A stretch of DNA of 41,446 bases from CAZDQL01 sp964507325 (GTDB lineage: Bacteria; Planctomycetota; UBA1135; GCA-002686595). Positions 26,120-33,708 of the stretch are shown piece by piece. A model generated the notes under the pieces. It was not told where the DNA came from. It searched no databases and was given only the letters and a program-made list of their open reading frames with translations. Every line of letters begins with the position of its first letter. Position 1 is the first letter of the stretch. Location of the stretch: positions 1-41,446 of the forward strand of contig CAZDQL010000056.1 in the NCBI GenBank assembly GCA_964507325.1, written 5' to 3'. The position numbers were made by a program, and so were the translations under genes.

Positions 26120-27687
26120 GGGTCCTCGTCGCGCTGGGAGGGATCGCGCTCCTCGCGAGCGCGATGGTCTCGACCACGGCGCAGACCCAGACCGAGAAGA
26201 GGACGCCCCCGGAGGGGAACTCGCTCTGTCTCGTCTGCCACCTCGATCTGAGCGAAGAGGTGCTCGCCACCACGCACCTGGCGGCGGGGGTCACCTGCGC
26301 GAGCTGTCACGGGCCGTCCACCGGCCACATGCACGACGAGATGCTGATGACGAAGCCGGACGTCCTCTTCGGACGATCCGAGGTGCAGGACCTCTGCCTC
26401 ACGTGTCATCCGCCGCAGCCACCGAGCATGCAGGTGCACGCAGGCCCACCGGCGGTGGCGAAGTTCTTCGAGGAGTGGTTCGGCAAGAGCCGCCCCAACG
26501 GCCGGGTGATCACGGACGCCGCCATCTGCACGGACTGTCACGGCACGCACAACATCGTCAAGCAGATGGGCGGCGGGGACGAGACGGAAGCGAGCGAGTG
26601 GTTCCCGCTCTTCAACAGGAACGACCTGGACGGCTGGCGGGCCGAGGGGCCCGCGCGGTGGTCGGTCGAGAAGGGTCGCCTGCGAGTCGATCTCGGGGAG
26701 CGCGGGGCGGCGAGCACCCTCTGGACCGACGCGGTGTACGAGGACTTCCTCTTGACGGCGACCTTCAAGTGCGCAGGGCCCGTGCTCGGAGGCCTCTGGC
26801 TGCGGCACCGCGAGGGGAAGCCCGGCCCGCGGGTGGGGATCTTCGACGGAGCCGGGCTGCAGCACGCCACGGGCAGCGTGCAGATTCCCGGACGGGGCAT
26901 GGCGCTCCCGAATCTGCGTCCCGAGCTCGTGAGCAAGGAGACCTGGAACACCCTCTCCGTCTCCGTTCAGGAGAACCGCGTTCGCGTGTGGCTCAACGGC
27001 GAGGAGCTGGGCAGCGTGTGCGTGGAGGTCGCCGAGTCGGGGCCCCTTGGCCTGCACATCGAGAGCCACCCCGAGGAGCGCGAGGCCGCCCTGGTCTTCA
27101 GCGAGGTCCGACTGCAGCGCCTCGCGCGTCCGCCGGCACAGGAGGAGACCGGCGGCGAGCCCGTCTCCCTCTTCAACGGCCGGGATCTCAGCGGTTGGGA
27201 GACGAGCGGCGACGCGCAGTGGACGGTGGAGGACGGCCTCCTCGTCGGCACCCAGGGCGAGGGCAACGCCCCCGGCGACCTGTTCACCACGGCGAGCTAC
27301 GACGACTACGACCTGACCGTCACGTACCGTGCCGAGTGGCCCTGCAACAGCGGCGTCTGGTTCCGCTACCAGTCCGCGAGCCAGTCCTACCAGGCCGACA
27401 TCCTCGAGTACCCCGATCCCGAGTGCTACGCCGGCTCGCTCTACTGCACGGGCAAGTTCTTCCTCGCCCTCAACAAGGACCGGAGCATCGTCGACCGCGA
27501 AGGCTGGAACACCCTGCGCGTGCGCGCCGAGGGCGACCACGTCCGGACGTGGATCAACGGCTACGCCGTCGCCGACGTGCGCGACGACACGAGCGCGACC
27601 GGCCGCATCGGCTTCCAGATCCACGCCGGCACGCAGTTCGGGCCGATGAAGATCGTGATCCGCGAGGTGCTCTTGCGGAAGCTCTGA
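26116..27687 (+). CDS. Tetraheme cytochrome c fused to two DUF1080 (3-keto-disaccharide hydrolase-type) domains
   Basis: 523 aa from GTG at 26116. A signal peptide (cleavage near AQ, residue 22) is followed by four c-type heme sites: CLVCH 38-42, CASCH 61-65, CLTCH 94-98 and CTDCH 138-142, with extra His at 54, 71, 73, 108 and 145 as candidate axial ligands. Two LamG-like DUF1080 domains follow, at about 160-345 (FPLFNRNDLDGW) and 350-523 (SLFNGRDLSGW). DUF1080 members include enzymes that hydrolyse 3-keto-glycosides made by dehydrogenases. The fusion suggests electron transfer coupled to sugar oxidation or binding in the periplasm, possibly with the coupled AKR-fold partner. The second domain looks more complete than the first. 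Confidence 0.93.
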   Translation: MRVLVALGGIALLASAMVSTTAQTQTEKRTPPEGNSLCLVCHLDLSEEVLATTHLAAGVTCASCHGPSTGHMHDEMLMTKPDVLFGRSEVQDLCLTCHPPQPPSMQVHAGPPAVAKFFEEWFGKSRPNGRVITDAAICTDCHGTHNIVKQMGGGDETEASEWFPLFNRNDLDGWRAEGPARWSVEKGRLRVDLGERGAASTLWTDAVYEDFLLTATFKCAGPVLGGLWLRHREGKPGPRVGIFDGAGLQHATGSVQIPGRGMALPNLRPELVSKETWNTLSVSVQENRVRVWLNGEELGSVCVEVAESGPLGLHIESHPEEREAALVFSEVRLQRLARPPAQEETGGEPVSLFNGRDLSGWETSGDAQWTVEDGLLVGTQGEGNAPGDLFTTASYDDYDLTVTYRAEWPCNSGVWFRYQSASQSYQADILEYPDPECYAGSLYCTGKFFLALNKDRSIVDREGWNTLRVRAEGDHVRTWINGYAVADVRDDTSATGRIGFQIHAGTQFGPMKIVIREVLLRKL

Positions 27688-27794
27688 TCGGGGCATTCTG
27701 AATTGTCCCTCTGCGTCGTACCTGCCCCGGAATCCCTCGCCACGAACCCGTTGCCGCCAACGACTTCGATCGTCTCCCCGTAGGGTGGGCCCGG

Positions 27795-27821
27795 AGCCGG
27801 GGGGCAGGGTGGACCCCGGCT
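27795..27821. repeat. Hairpin overlapping the dprE1 promoter
   Basis: AGCCGGGG (27795-27802) and CCCCGGCT (27814-27821) are perfect 8-base arms with an 11-base loop. The right arm overlaps the candidate -35 box. It could be the terminator-like end of the upstream gene or a regulatory site. Confidence 0.4.
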
Positions 27822-27838
27822 GCGCGGTGCTCTCTAAT
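27810..27838 (+). promoter_or_regulatory. Candidate promoter of dprE1-dprE2
   Basis: TGGACC (27810-27815, 4/6 to consensus -35) and TCTAAT (27833-27838, 5/6 to -10) with a 17-base spacer, about 50 bases before the dprE1 ATG. The weak -35 keeps confidence modest. Confidence 0.4.
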
Positions 27839-27889
27839 GACCCGCCCGCAGCAGAGTGTCGAGACCGGCGCTCGATCGAAGTCCAGTCC

Positions 27890-29302
27890 ATGTCTCTCGA
27901 GCCGTATCTCGCCACCCTGAGCGGTTGGGGCCGCAAACCCGCGCGCGTGGGACTGGTGGTCCGCTCGGAGGACCTGCTGCAGAGCACGGTCGGGGCCGCC
28001 CTCTGCCGCGGGCTGGGCCGTTCCTACGGCGATTCCTCCCTGCCCGCGGCCGAGGGCGACCTGGTGGCCGACACCACCCTGGCCGACCGCGTCCTGGCCT
28101 TCGATCCCGAGTCGGGCGTGCTGCGCGCCGAGGCCGGCCTCTCCCTGTGGAAGCTCAACCGCCTGCTGCTCGCGCGCAACTGGTTCACGCCGGTCACCCC
28201 CGGGACGCAGCACGTGACCCTGGGCGGCATGGTGGCCTCCGACGTTCACGGCAAGAACCACCACGTGGACGGCTGCTTCGGCGAGCACGTGCTGGCCCTG
28301 AAGATGCGCCTGGCCGACGGCCGCCTGATCGAGTGCACCGAGGAGAGCGAGCCCGAGCTCCTGCGGGCCACCATCGGGGGGATGGGGCTCACCGGGCACA
28401 TCCTCGAGGTGGAGGTGCAGATGAGCCGCCTCCCCTCGCCCTGGATCCTCGGCGAGAGCGAGCGCATCGCGAACCTGGACGCCATGGTGGAGGGGCTGAA
28501 GCACGCCGCTGACGAGTGGCCCATGACCGTGGGCTGGGTCGACTGCCTGGCCCGGGGCGAGTCGCTCGGCCGCGGGATCCTGATGAAGGGGCGCTGGGCC
28601 GAGGCTCGGGAGGCGCCGGCCTCCCCGCCGCGCTTCAAGGGCGCACGGGCGGTCCCCATGGAGCTCCCGGCCTTCGTGCTGAACCGCCTGAGCATGAAGG
28701 CCTTCAACCAGCTCTACTACTGGAAGCACTGGAAGGCGCAGCGGCGGGGCATCGAGCACCCGGCCTCCTTCTTCTACCCGCTGGACGTGCTGGACGACTG
28801 GAACCTGATCTACGGCAGCCGCGGCTTCACCCAGTACCAGTGCGTCCTGCCCCACGCGGACGACAACGGGCCGGCCAGGCGCTTCCTGGAGCTCTTCATC
28901 TCGGGCGGCGGGATGTCCTTCCTGTGCGTGATCAAGGACTGCGGCGCCGAGGGGAAGGGGATGCTCTCCTTCCCGCGCCCGGGCATCTCGATCGCCATGG
29001 ACTTCCCCATCCACGCGCAGAAGACCCAGGGCTTCGTCGACCAGCTCAACGAGCTGGTCATCGCCGAGGGGGGACGGATCTACCTGACCAAGGACACCTT
29101 CACCCGCCCGGAGCACTTCCGGGCCATGGAGCCGCGCCTCGAGGCCTTCGAGGCGGTGCGCCGCAAGTGGGATCCCGAGGGTCGCCTGCGCAGCGCGCAG
29201 TCGGTCCGCATCCTCGGCGACAGCGTCGATGCGCGGGACGCGATCAAGACGAAGGAGAGCGCGGTCGACGCGGGACCGCGCGCAAGCGGAGAGAGCACAT
29301 GA
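27890..29302 (+). CDS. dprE1: DprE1-like FAD oxidase (decaprenylphosphoryl-ribose 2-oxidase family)
   Basis: 470 aa from the ATG at 27890; an in-frame upstream start at 27785 covers the promoter and hairpin. FAD-binding GRSYGD is at 43-48 and the long family signature runs TPGTQHVTLGGMVASDVHG then KNHHVDGCFGEHV. Late motifs FLCVIKDCG, AMDFPI and YLTKDTF follow the mycobacterial enzyme, keeping the Lys equivalent to Lys418. The mycobacterial Cys387 position reads Ala. DprE1 oxidises the 2-OH of polyprenylphosphoryl ribose, the first half of its epimerisation to the arabinose donor. The ATGA overlap with dprE2 supports this. Confidence 0.92.
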   Translation: MSLEPYLATLSGWGRKPARVGLVVRSEDLLQSTVGAALCRGLGRSYGDSSLPAAEGDLVADTTLADRVLAFDPESGVLRAEAGLSLWKLNRLLLARNWFTPVTPGTQHVTLGGMVASDVHGKNHHVDGCFGEHVLALKMRLADGRLIECTEESEPELLRATIGGMGLTGHILEVEVQMSRLPSPWILGESERIANLDAMVEGLKHAADEWPMTVGWVDCLARGESLGRGILMKGRWAEAREAPASPPRFKGARAVPMELPAFVLNRLSMKAFNQLYYWKHWKAQRRGIEHPASFFYPLDVLDDWNLIYGSRGFTQYQCVLPHADDNGPARRFLELFISGGGMSFLCVIKDCGAEGKGMLSFPRPGISIAMDFPIHAQKTQGFVDQLNELVIAEGGRIYLTKDTFTRPEHFRAMEPRLEAFEAVRRKWDPEGRLRSAQSVRILGDSVDARDAIKTKESAVDAGPRASGEST

Positions 29303-30036
29303 AAGTAGCCATGCTCGGAGCTACCCGTGGGATGGGCCGCGCGCTGGCGCAGCTCATGGCCGCACGCGGCGATCGCATCTTCCTCATGGAGCACGTGCCC
29401 GGGGAGCTGGAGCGCTCTGCCCGCGACCTGGAGGTCCACGGGGCTGCGGCCCCCGTGGGCACGGCCTACTGCAACCTGCTCGAGCCGGAGAGCTTCGCCC
29501 CGGCCCTGGAGGAGGCCGAGCAGGCGCTCGACGGGATCGACACCGTGGTCGTCACCGCAGGACTCTTCGACACCCAGGAAAGGCTCGAGGAGGACGGCGA
29601 GCAGACCGCGCGCCTGCTGCTGGCCAACTACGCGCACACGGTGCTCTTCTGCGAGGAGGCGCGCAAGCGCCTGCTCGCACGTGGCGGTGGGACCCTGTGC
29701 GTCTTCAGCAGCGTGGCCGGAGATCGCGGCCGCAAGCCGGTGATCCTCTACGGCTCGACCAAGGCGGGGCTCTCGCGCTACATCGAGGGGCTGGACCACA
29801 AGTTCCGCGCGGCCGGTCTGAAGACCGTGTGTGTGAAGCCCGGCTTCGTCAAGACCGGCATGACCGCAGGCCTGAAGCCCCCGCCCTTTGCCGGCACGCC
29901 GGAGCAGGTGGCCAAGCTCGTGCTACGCGCCATCGACCGCGGCAAGCCGCTGATCTACGTGCCGCGGATGTGGCGGCTGGTCATGTTGGTGATCCGCCAC
30001 CTGCCGCGCTTCGTCATGCGGCGGATCGGCTTCTAA
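29299..30036 (+). CDS. dprE2: DprE2-like short-chain reductase
   Basis: 245 aa. An SDR with cofactor motif GATRGMG (residues 7-13), VVVTAG for the NAG region, FSSVAG with the catalytic Ser and YGSTK giving the YxxxK pair. In mycobacteria DprE2 reduces the 2-keto intermediate produced by DprE1 to give polyprenylphosphoryl arabinose, and the two genes are always adjacent. Here the ATGA overlap and order reproduce that pair. The C-terminal RRIGF tail with a preceding hydrophobic stretch (RLVMLVIRHLPRFVM) may touch the membrane. The polyprenyl ribose synthase (UbiA type) is not in the window. Confidence 0.9.
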   Translation: MKVAMLGATRGMGRALAQLMAARGDRIFLMEHVPGELERSARDLEVHGAAAPVGTAYCNLLEPESFAPALEEAEQALDGIDTVVVTAGLFDTQERLEEDGEQTARLLLANYAHTVLFCEEARKRLLARGGGTLCVFSSVAGDRGRKPVILYGSTKAGLSRYIEGLDHKFRAAGLKTVCVKPGFVKTGMTAGLKPPPFAGTPEQVAKLVLRAIDRGKPLIYVPRMWRLVMLVIRHLPRFVMRRIGF

Positions 30037-30070
30037 GGCGAGCGGAGCGTCTCCTGCTACCGCACAAGTG

Positions 30071-30076
30071 AGGAGG
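30071..30076 (+). promoter_or_regulatory. Strong ribosome binding site that sets a start
   Basis: AGGAGG lies eight bases before ATG 30085. The in-frame GTG at 30076 overlaps this site and is therefore unlikely to be the start. Confidence 0.6.
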
Positions 30077-30084
30077 TGGACGGG

Positions 30085-31536
30085 ATGACCACTGATCGTC
30101 GGCTCACCGCACGGGCGAGCATCACACGTCGCTCCTGCCTGCCGCTCTTGATGGCGGGCTGCACACTGCTCGCGTTCGACGCACCGGCGCGCGCGCAGGA
30201 TGCGGGAGCTGCCCCCATCCCCACGATGAAGCCGTGGGCCTGCGTGGATCTGGAACGGTATCCGGGGATGTACCCGTGCCCGGGAGACCTGAACGACGAC
30301 GGGCGCCTCGACTTCCTGCTCTACCGTCAAGGACCACAGACGACGCCGGGCTACCTGGTGGCGGTGGACCACGCGGGCGAGGTGCTGTGGGAGCGGGGGG
30401 ATGCGAAGATCGAGAGCCACTCCCCCGACGGCGGCGGGCGCGAGCCGGCACTGCGCGGCATCGCCTTCGTGTACGACATCGACCGGGACGGCCGCAGCGA
30501 GGTGATCACCGAGCTCTGGGAGCAGGAGCGGCCGCTGCTCTGCATCCTGGAGGGTGCGACGGGGGCGGTGAAGAAGTCGCGTCCCTCGCCCCTGACCCTG
30601 GAGGTGCGCAGCGGCAAGCGCAGCCGCTGTCACCCGGTCGGCTTCATCGCGCATCTCGACGGCGAGCAGCCCTCGATCGTCCTGAAGTACGGCGCCAGCA
30701 GCAACGTCCCCTGCCTGGGCGTGGCCCTGGATCCCGAGCTGGAGGTGCAGTGGGAGGTGCACGGCGATCGCAATTCGATGGGGCACGTGCCGACCGTGGC
30801 CGACCTGGATGGCGACGGGCGCGAGGAGGTCGTCTTCGGAACGCTCGTGGCCGACGAGAACGGCCAGGTGTTGTGGCAGCAGGAAGCCCTCTCTCACGCG
30901 GACTGCACGGCGGTGGCCGACGTGCACGACGCGCCGGGCAAGGAGGTCTTCATGAGCATCTGCAACCGGGGACCGGCGTTCTGCCTGTCCGCCGCGGGCG
31001 AGGTGCTCTGGGCCAAGACGCGCCAGGAGGTGCCCCACGGGCAGGGGATCTGGGTCGCGGACTTTCTCGCGGACCATCCCGGCCAGGAGGCGATCATCCT
31101 CCACAGCGGCCACACGGGCGACTTCATGACCGTGGACGCCGCGAGCGGGGAGGAGCTGGCCCGCTTCCACCACTACACCGTGCAAGAGCGAGCCTACCCC
31201 GACTTCCCCTGCCCGGTGAACTGGGAGAGCACCAGCGTGCAATCGCTGTGGATCCCCGTCGATCGATCCGTGGTGGACGGCCGCGGCACGGTCCAGGCCG
31301 CGCTGGGCGAGCACGAGGCGCGCGTGCGCGAGGTCCTGCGTTGGGGCAACGACAAGCGCAACCTCGCGGTGCAGGCCTTCGCCCTGGACGTGTGCGGCGA
31401 CGAGCGCGACGAGCTGATCCTGTACCAGCCCTACGAGGGGCGTGGGATCTTCGTCTTCACCCAGCCGGACTCGGACGGGCGCGAGAAGCCGTACCGGCAC
31501 GCGGAAGCGGCGTACCGGATCCACACCTACTTCTGA
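30085..31536 (+). CDS. Secreted FG-GAP/VCBS-like propeller protein, PL11-type rhamnogalacturonan lyase-like
   Basis: 483 aa with an N-terminal export signal (TRRSCLPLL, cleavage near ARA|QD at about residue 38). It contains calcium-binding propeller loops of the D-x-[DN]-x-D-G type: DLNDDGRLDF, DIDRDGRSEV and DLDGDGREEV. The order SMGHVPTVADLDGDGREEVVFG, VADENGQVLW and a following ADCTAVADVHD resembles the propeller of PL11 rhamnogalacturonan lyases, but I cannot confirm catalytic residues, so a non-catalytic sugar-binding role is equally possible. It starts 48 bases after dprE2. Confidence 0.8.
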   Translation: MTTDRRLTARASITRRSCLPLLMAGCTLLAFDAPARAQDAGAAPIPTMKPWACVDLERYPGMYPCPGDLNDDGRLDFLLYRQGPQTTPGYLVAVDHAGEVLWERGDAKIESHSPDGGGREPALRGIAFVYDIDRDGRSEVITELWEQERPLLCILEGATGAVKKSRPSPLTLEVRSGKRSRCHPVGFIAHLDGEQPSIVLKYGASSNVPCLGVALDPELEVQWEVHGDRNSMGHVPTVADLDGDGREEVVFGTLVADENGQVLWQQEALSHADCTAVADVHDAPGKEVFMSICNRGPAFCLSAAGEVLWAKTRQEVPHGQGIWVADFLADHPGQEAIILHSGHTGDFMTVDAASGEELARFHHYTVQERAYPDFPCPVNWESTSVQSLWIPVDRSVVDGRGTVQAALGEHEARVREVLRWGNDKRNLAVQAFALDVCGDERDELILYQPYEGRGIFVFTQPDSDGREKPYRHAEAAYRIHTYF

Positions 31537-31581
31537 CGTGTGGGAGAACCCATACCCCACCCCCTCGACGTGGAGGCTGCC

Positions 31582-32424
31582 GTGACTGCTGTGCACAGGA
31601 ACATGGCCGTGGAGATCGACGAAGAGAAGGCGACCTTCGTCCACAGGAGCTGTCCCGAGCCAATCAGCGTTCGCAAGAGCGAAGCCGCGCTGCGCCTGAG
31701 AGCCTTCGAGTCGCCGGCAATCGGAAGCCTCCTCCTCGTCGAGAGCAGCGGGACTCACTACAAGTGCCGCCTGCGTCACTACCCGGCTCTGAAGCTGTGG
31801 TGGCAACCGGAGGCCGTCCCGATCACCCGGATCCCTTGGAAGCAGCTGCCGGGGATGCTCAGGGCAGGCGCATGGATGCTCGGGGTAGGGATCATCACGG
31901 TACTTCTGGCCTTCGGCATCCTCTTCTTCTCGCAGGAACGCGTCATTCCCGGCGAGCAAGTGGCCGCCGAGAGCAAGGCTCAGGCCGAAGCGCGCCTGGA
32001 GAAGCGCGGATCGGCTCTACTGAATCTCGTCCCCGAGCTTCTCGATCTCTTGGAGGCGCACGGCGCTACCATCAATGAAAGGGAGGACGAGCATAGGATC
32101 TTGGTGACCCTTCCCCCGGCCGAGAAGCCCGAACGCATGTTGGAGCTGGAGGAGGAGCTTGACTATCTAGACATCCTCGTGAAGCCCAGGCCGGGGGACG
32201 ATCCTTGTACATATGTTCTCGACGTCGAACATAGATCTAGGGAGTGGTACTTTCAGGAACATCCGGACAAGATCATCTATCGCTCGTCTTCCTGGAAGAG
32301 CGTGGCCGATTACGCCGTGTTCGTCGGGGGGGCACTGGGCCTGATGATGTTCTTCGTGGGCGCGGTGATCTATTTTCGTGCCCTAGGGCGGTATTGGAGG
32401 GATCTGGATCCCAATCAACTCTGA
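31582..32424 (+). CDS. Two-TM protein of unknown function
   Basis: 280 aa from GTG 31582, chosen for GGAGG five bases upstream; an in-frame GTG at 31540 is possible. The N-terminal 90 residues are cytoplasmic and charged, a membrane helix lies at about 95-115, a roughly 130-residue extracytoplasmic part contains LLEAHGATINEREDEHRILVTLP, which has the shape of a SecD P1-like strand-helix pattern, and a second helix at about 246-267 closes the protein. Codon use differs from its neighbours: 32221-32280 has only 27 G/C of 60. With the next gene it may form a unit. No family is recognised. Confidence 0.75.
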   Translation: MTAVHRNMAVEIDEEKATFVHRSCPEPISVRKSEAALRLRAFESPAIGSLLLVESSGTHYKCRLRHYPALKLWWQPEAVPITRIPWKQLPGMLRAGAWMLGVGIITVLLAFGILFFSQERVIPGEQVAAESKAQAEARLEKRGSALLNLVPELLDLLEAHGATINEREDEHRILVTLPPAEKPERMLELEEELDYLDILVKPRPGDDPCTYVLDVEHRSREWYFQEHPDKIIYRSSSWKSVADYAVFVGGALGLMMFFVGAVIYFRALGRYWRDLDPNQL

Positions 32425-32433
32425 CGAATCCTG

Positions 32434-32483
32434 GCCTCCCCCTGAGCGATGGCATACGGGGCCATGCGCCGAATAGGGGAGGC
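32434..32483 (+). repeat. Long imperfect stem-loop between two genes
   Basis: Outer arms GCCTCCCC (32434-32441) and GGGGAGGC (32476-32483) are perfect over 8 bases, and inner arms ATGGC (32449-32453) and GCCAT (32461-32465) nest inside them. It begins ten bases after the stop of the two-TM gene and lies 40 bases before the SecD-like gene. It lacks a T-run; terminator, attenuator or stabilising structure are possible. Confidence 0.45.
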
Positions 32484-32523
32484 GCTGCGAGCGTGAACAG
32501 ATGCAGACCAGCCGGAAAACTCC

Positions 32524-33663
32524 ATGCAACCTCTAATCAAGACCCTCCTAGTGTGGATCGCCCTAACGTGCACAGTCGGCTGCAAGGGAGAGGTCGACCT
32601 GGAAGCCACCGGCGGATTCGTCTTGACCATCGAGCTCGCGGAGGCCGGCGGGGATGCGAATGCAGCCACGCAGGACGTGGCGCGAATCCTCGAGGATCGC
32701 CTCCGGTCCATTGATTCGGATCGGCTGCATCACGTGACCGTTCTCGAGAACGGGCAGATCGAGGTCGCCGTATCGGTGCCGAGGGAGATACGTGATTGGG
32801 TACGCGAACTGGAAAGCACCTGGGACACTCTACGCGAAGCTCGCATCTCCCCGATGCTCGTCATGTTCGCCGTCTGGGTTGACGACCCCCCCTACGAGCT
32901 GCAGGAGCTGATTGGACGCCACCCAGCGCACGCAGCGACGATTCGACGCTTCGGGAAGCTCCTCGAACGCCACGAGCGGACATCCCTGCAGGATCCGGAA
33001 TCCGCGGCGAACGCGATCAGACGGATGGGGCGGCTCTCGATTCGAATCGCGCCAACGGCGTCGGGGCTCGGCCTTTCGAGAGAGGATGCCGATTTCAACG
33101 AGAGGCTCGAGGCGCTCGCCGAGGGTCCCGAATTCGGGTGGCTACCGCTGCAGAATCCGCATGACTGGCTGAGCGCCACTTCGTTGAGAGGGGCGCCCGA
33201 TGCCGGCATCGATCAAGTCATCGAGGACCTACGACTCAGGGATCTCTTGGTGCGCCCCGTGGGCGATTCCGTCGAGATGCTTGTCAGCAATCGGCCGGGA
33301 GAGCACATCCTCTTCCAGCCCGAGGACTTCAAAAGGGACGGGGTGGAGATCACCGAAGATAGGAGGGAGAGGCCGGCACTGCGCGTCTCCTTCGCCTCGA
33401 CCGGAGCCGGACAACTGAAGGCCATGACCTCCGCTCACGTTGGGGAGCAGATGGCCATTCTGCACGACGACACCGTGCTCATTGCGGCCGAGATCCAATC
33501 GATGCTCGTCGATCATCTCCTGCTTCGGGGGAACTTCCAGCCAGGGGAGCTCGAGGAACTCGAAGATCTCCTGTCCCACCCACTTTCCGTTCCAGTCGAA
33601 GTCGTGGATGTCCGCATCATCGAACCCGCTGATGAAGTGAGCGGGAACAGCTCCGGCGACTGA
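32524..33663 (+). CDS. SecD periplasmic-domain-like lipoprotein
   Basis: 379 aa. Lipobox TVGC (Cys20) makes it a lipoprotein. The mature protein repeats the periplasmic part of SecD: an N-terminal half with ILEDRLRSIDSDRLH and VLENGQIEVAVSVP, and a C-terminal half with PALRVSFASTGAGQLKAMTS, VGEQMAILHDDTVLIAAEIQ and RGNFQPGELEELEDLLS, which parallels the SecD 'VGxxlAIvLDgkv...ItGnFt..EA' region. The six-helix SecD channel is absent. SecD helps drive proteins across the membrane from the periplasmic side, so this could be a soluble adaptor or a paralogue with a different task. Its context with the two-TM protein is suggestive only. Confidence 0.85.
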   Translation: MQPLIKTLLVWIALTCTVGCKGEVDLEATGGFVLTIELAEAGGDANAATQDVARILEDRLRSIDSDRLHHVTVLENGQIEVAVSVPREIRDWVRELESTWDTLREARISPMLVMFAVWVDDPPYELQELIGRHPAHAATIRRFGKLLERHERTSLQDPESAANAIRRMGRLSIRIAPTASGLGLSREDADFNERLEALAEGPEFGWLPLQNPHDWLSATSLRGAPDAGIDQVIEDLRLRDLLVRPVGDSVEMLVSNRPGEHILFQPEDFKRDGVEITEDRRERPALRVSFASTGAGQLKAMTSAHVGEQMAILHDDTVLIAAEIQSMLVDHLLLRGNFQPGELEELEDLLSHPLSVPVEVVDVRIIEPADEVSGNSSGD

Positions 33664-33678
33664 TGCGCGTGGAGAGAC

Positions 33679-33694
33679 CGCCTGAGCTCAGGCG
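33679..33694. terminator. Palindrome between convergent genes
   Basis: CGCCTGAGCTCAGGCG is a perfect 16-base palindrome in the 45-base gap where the SecD-like gene and the unknown secreted protein gene end head-on. It could act as a two-way terminator; no T-run on either side. Confidence 0.45.
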
Positions 33695-33708
33695 TCCTAG
33701 TCGCCCAC

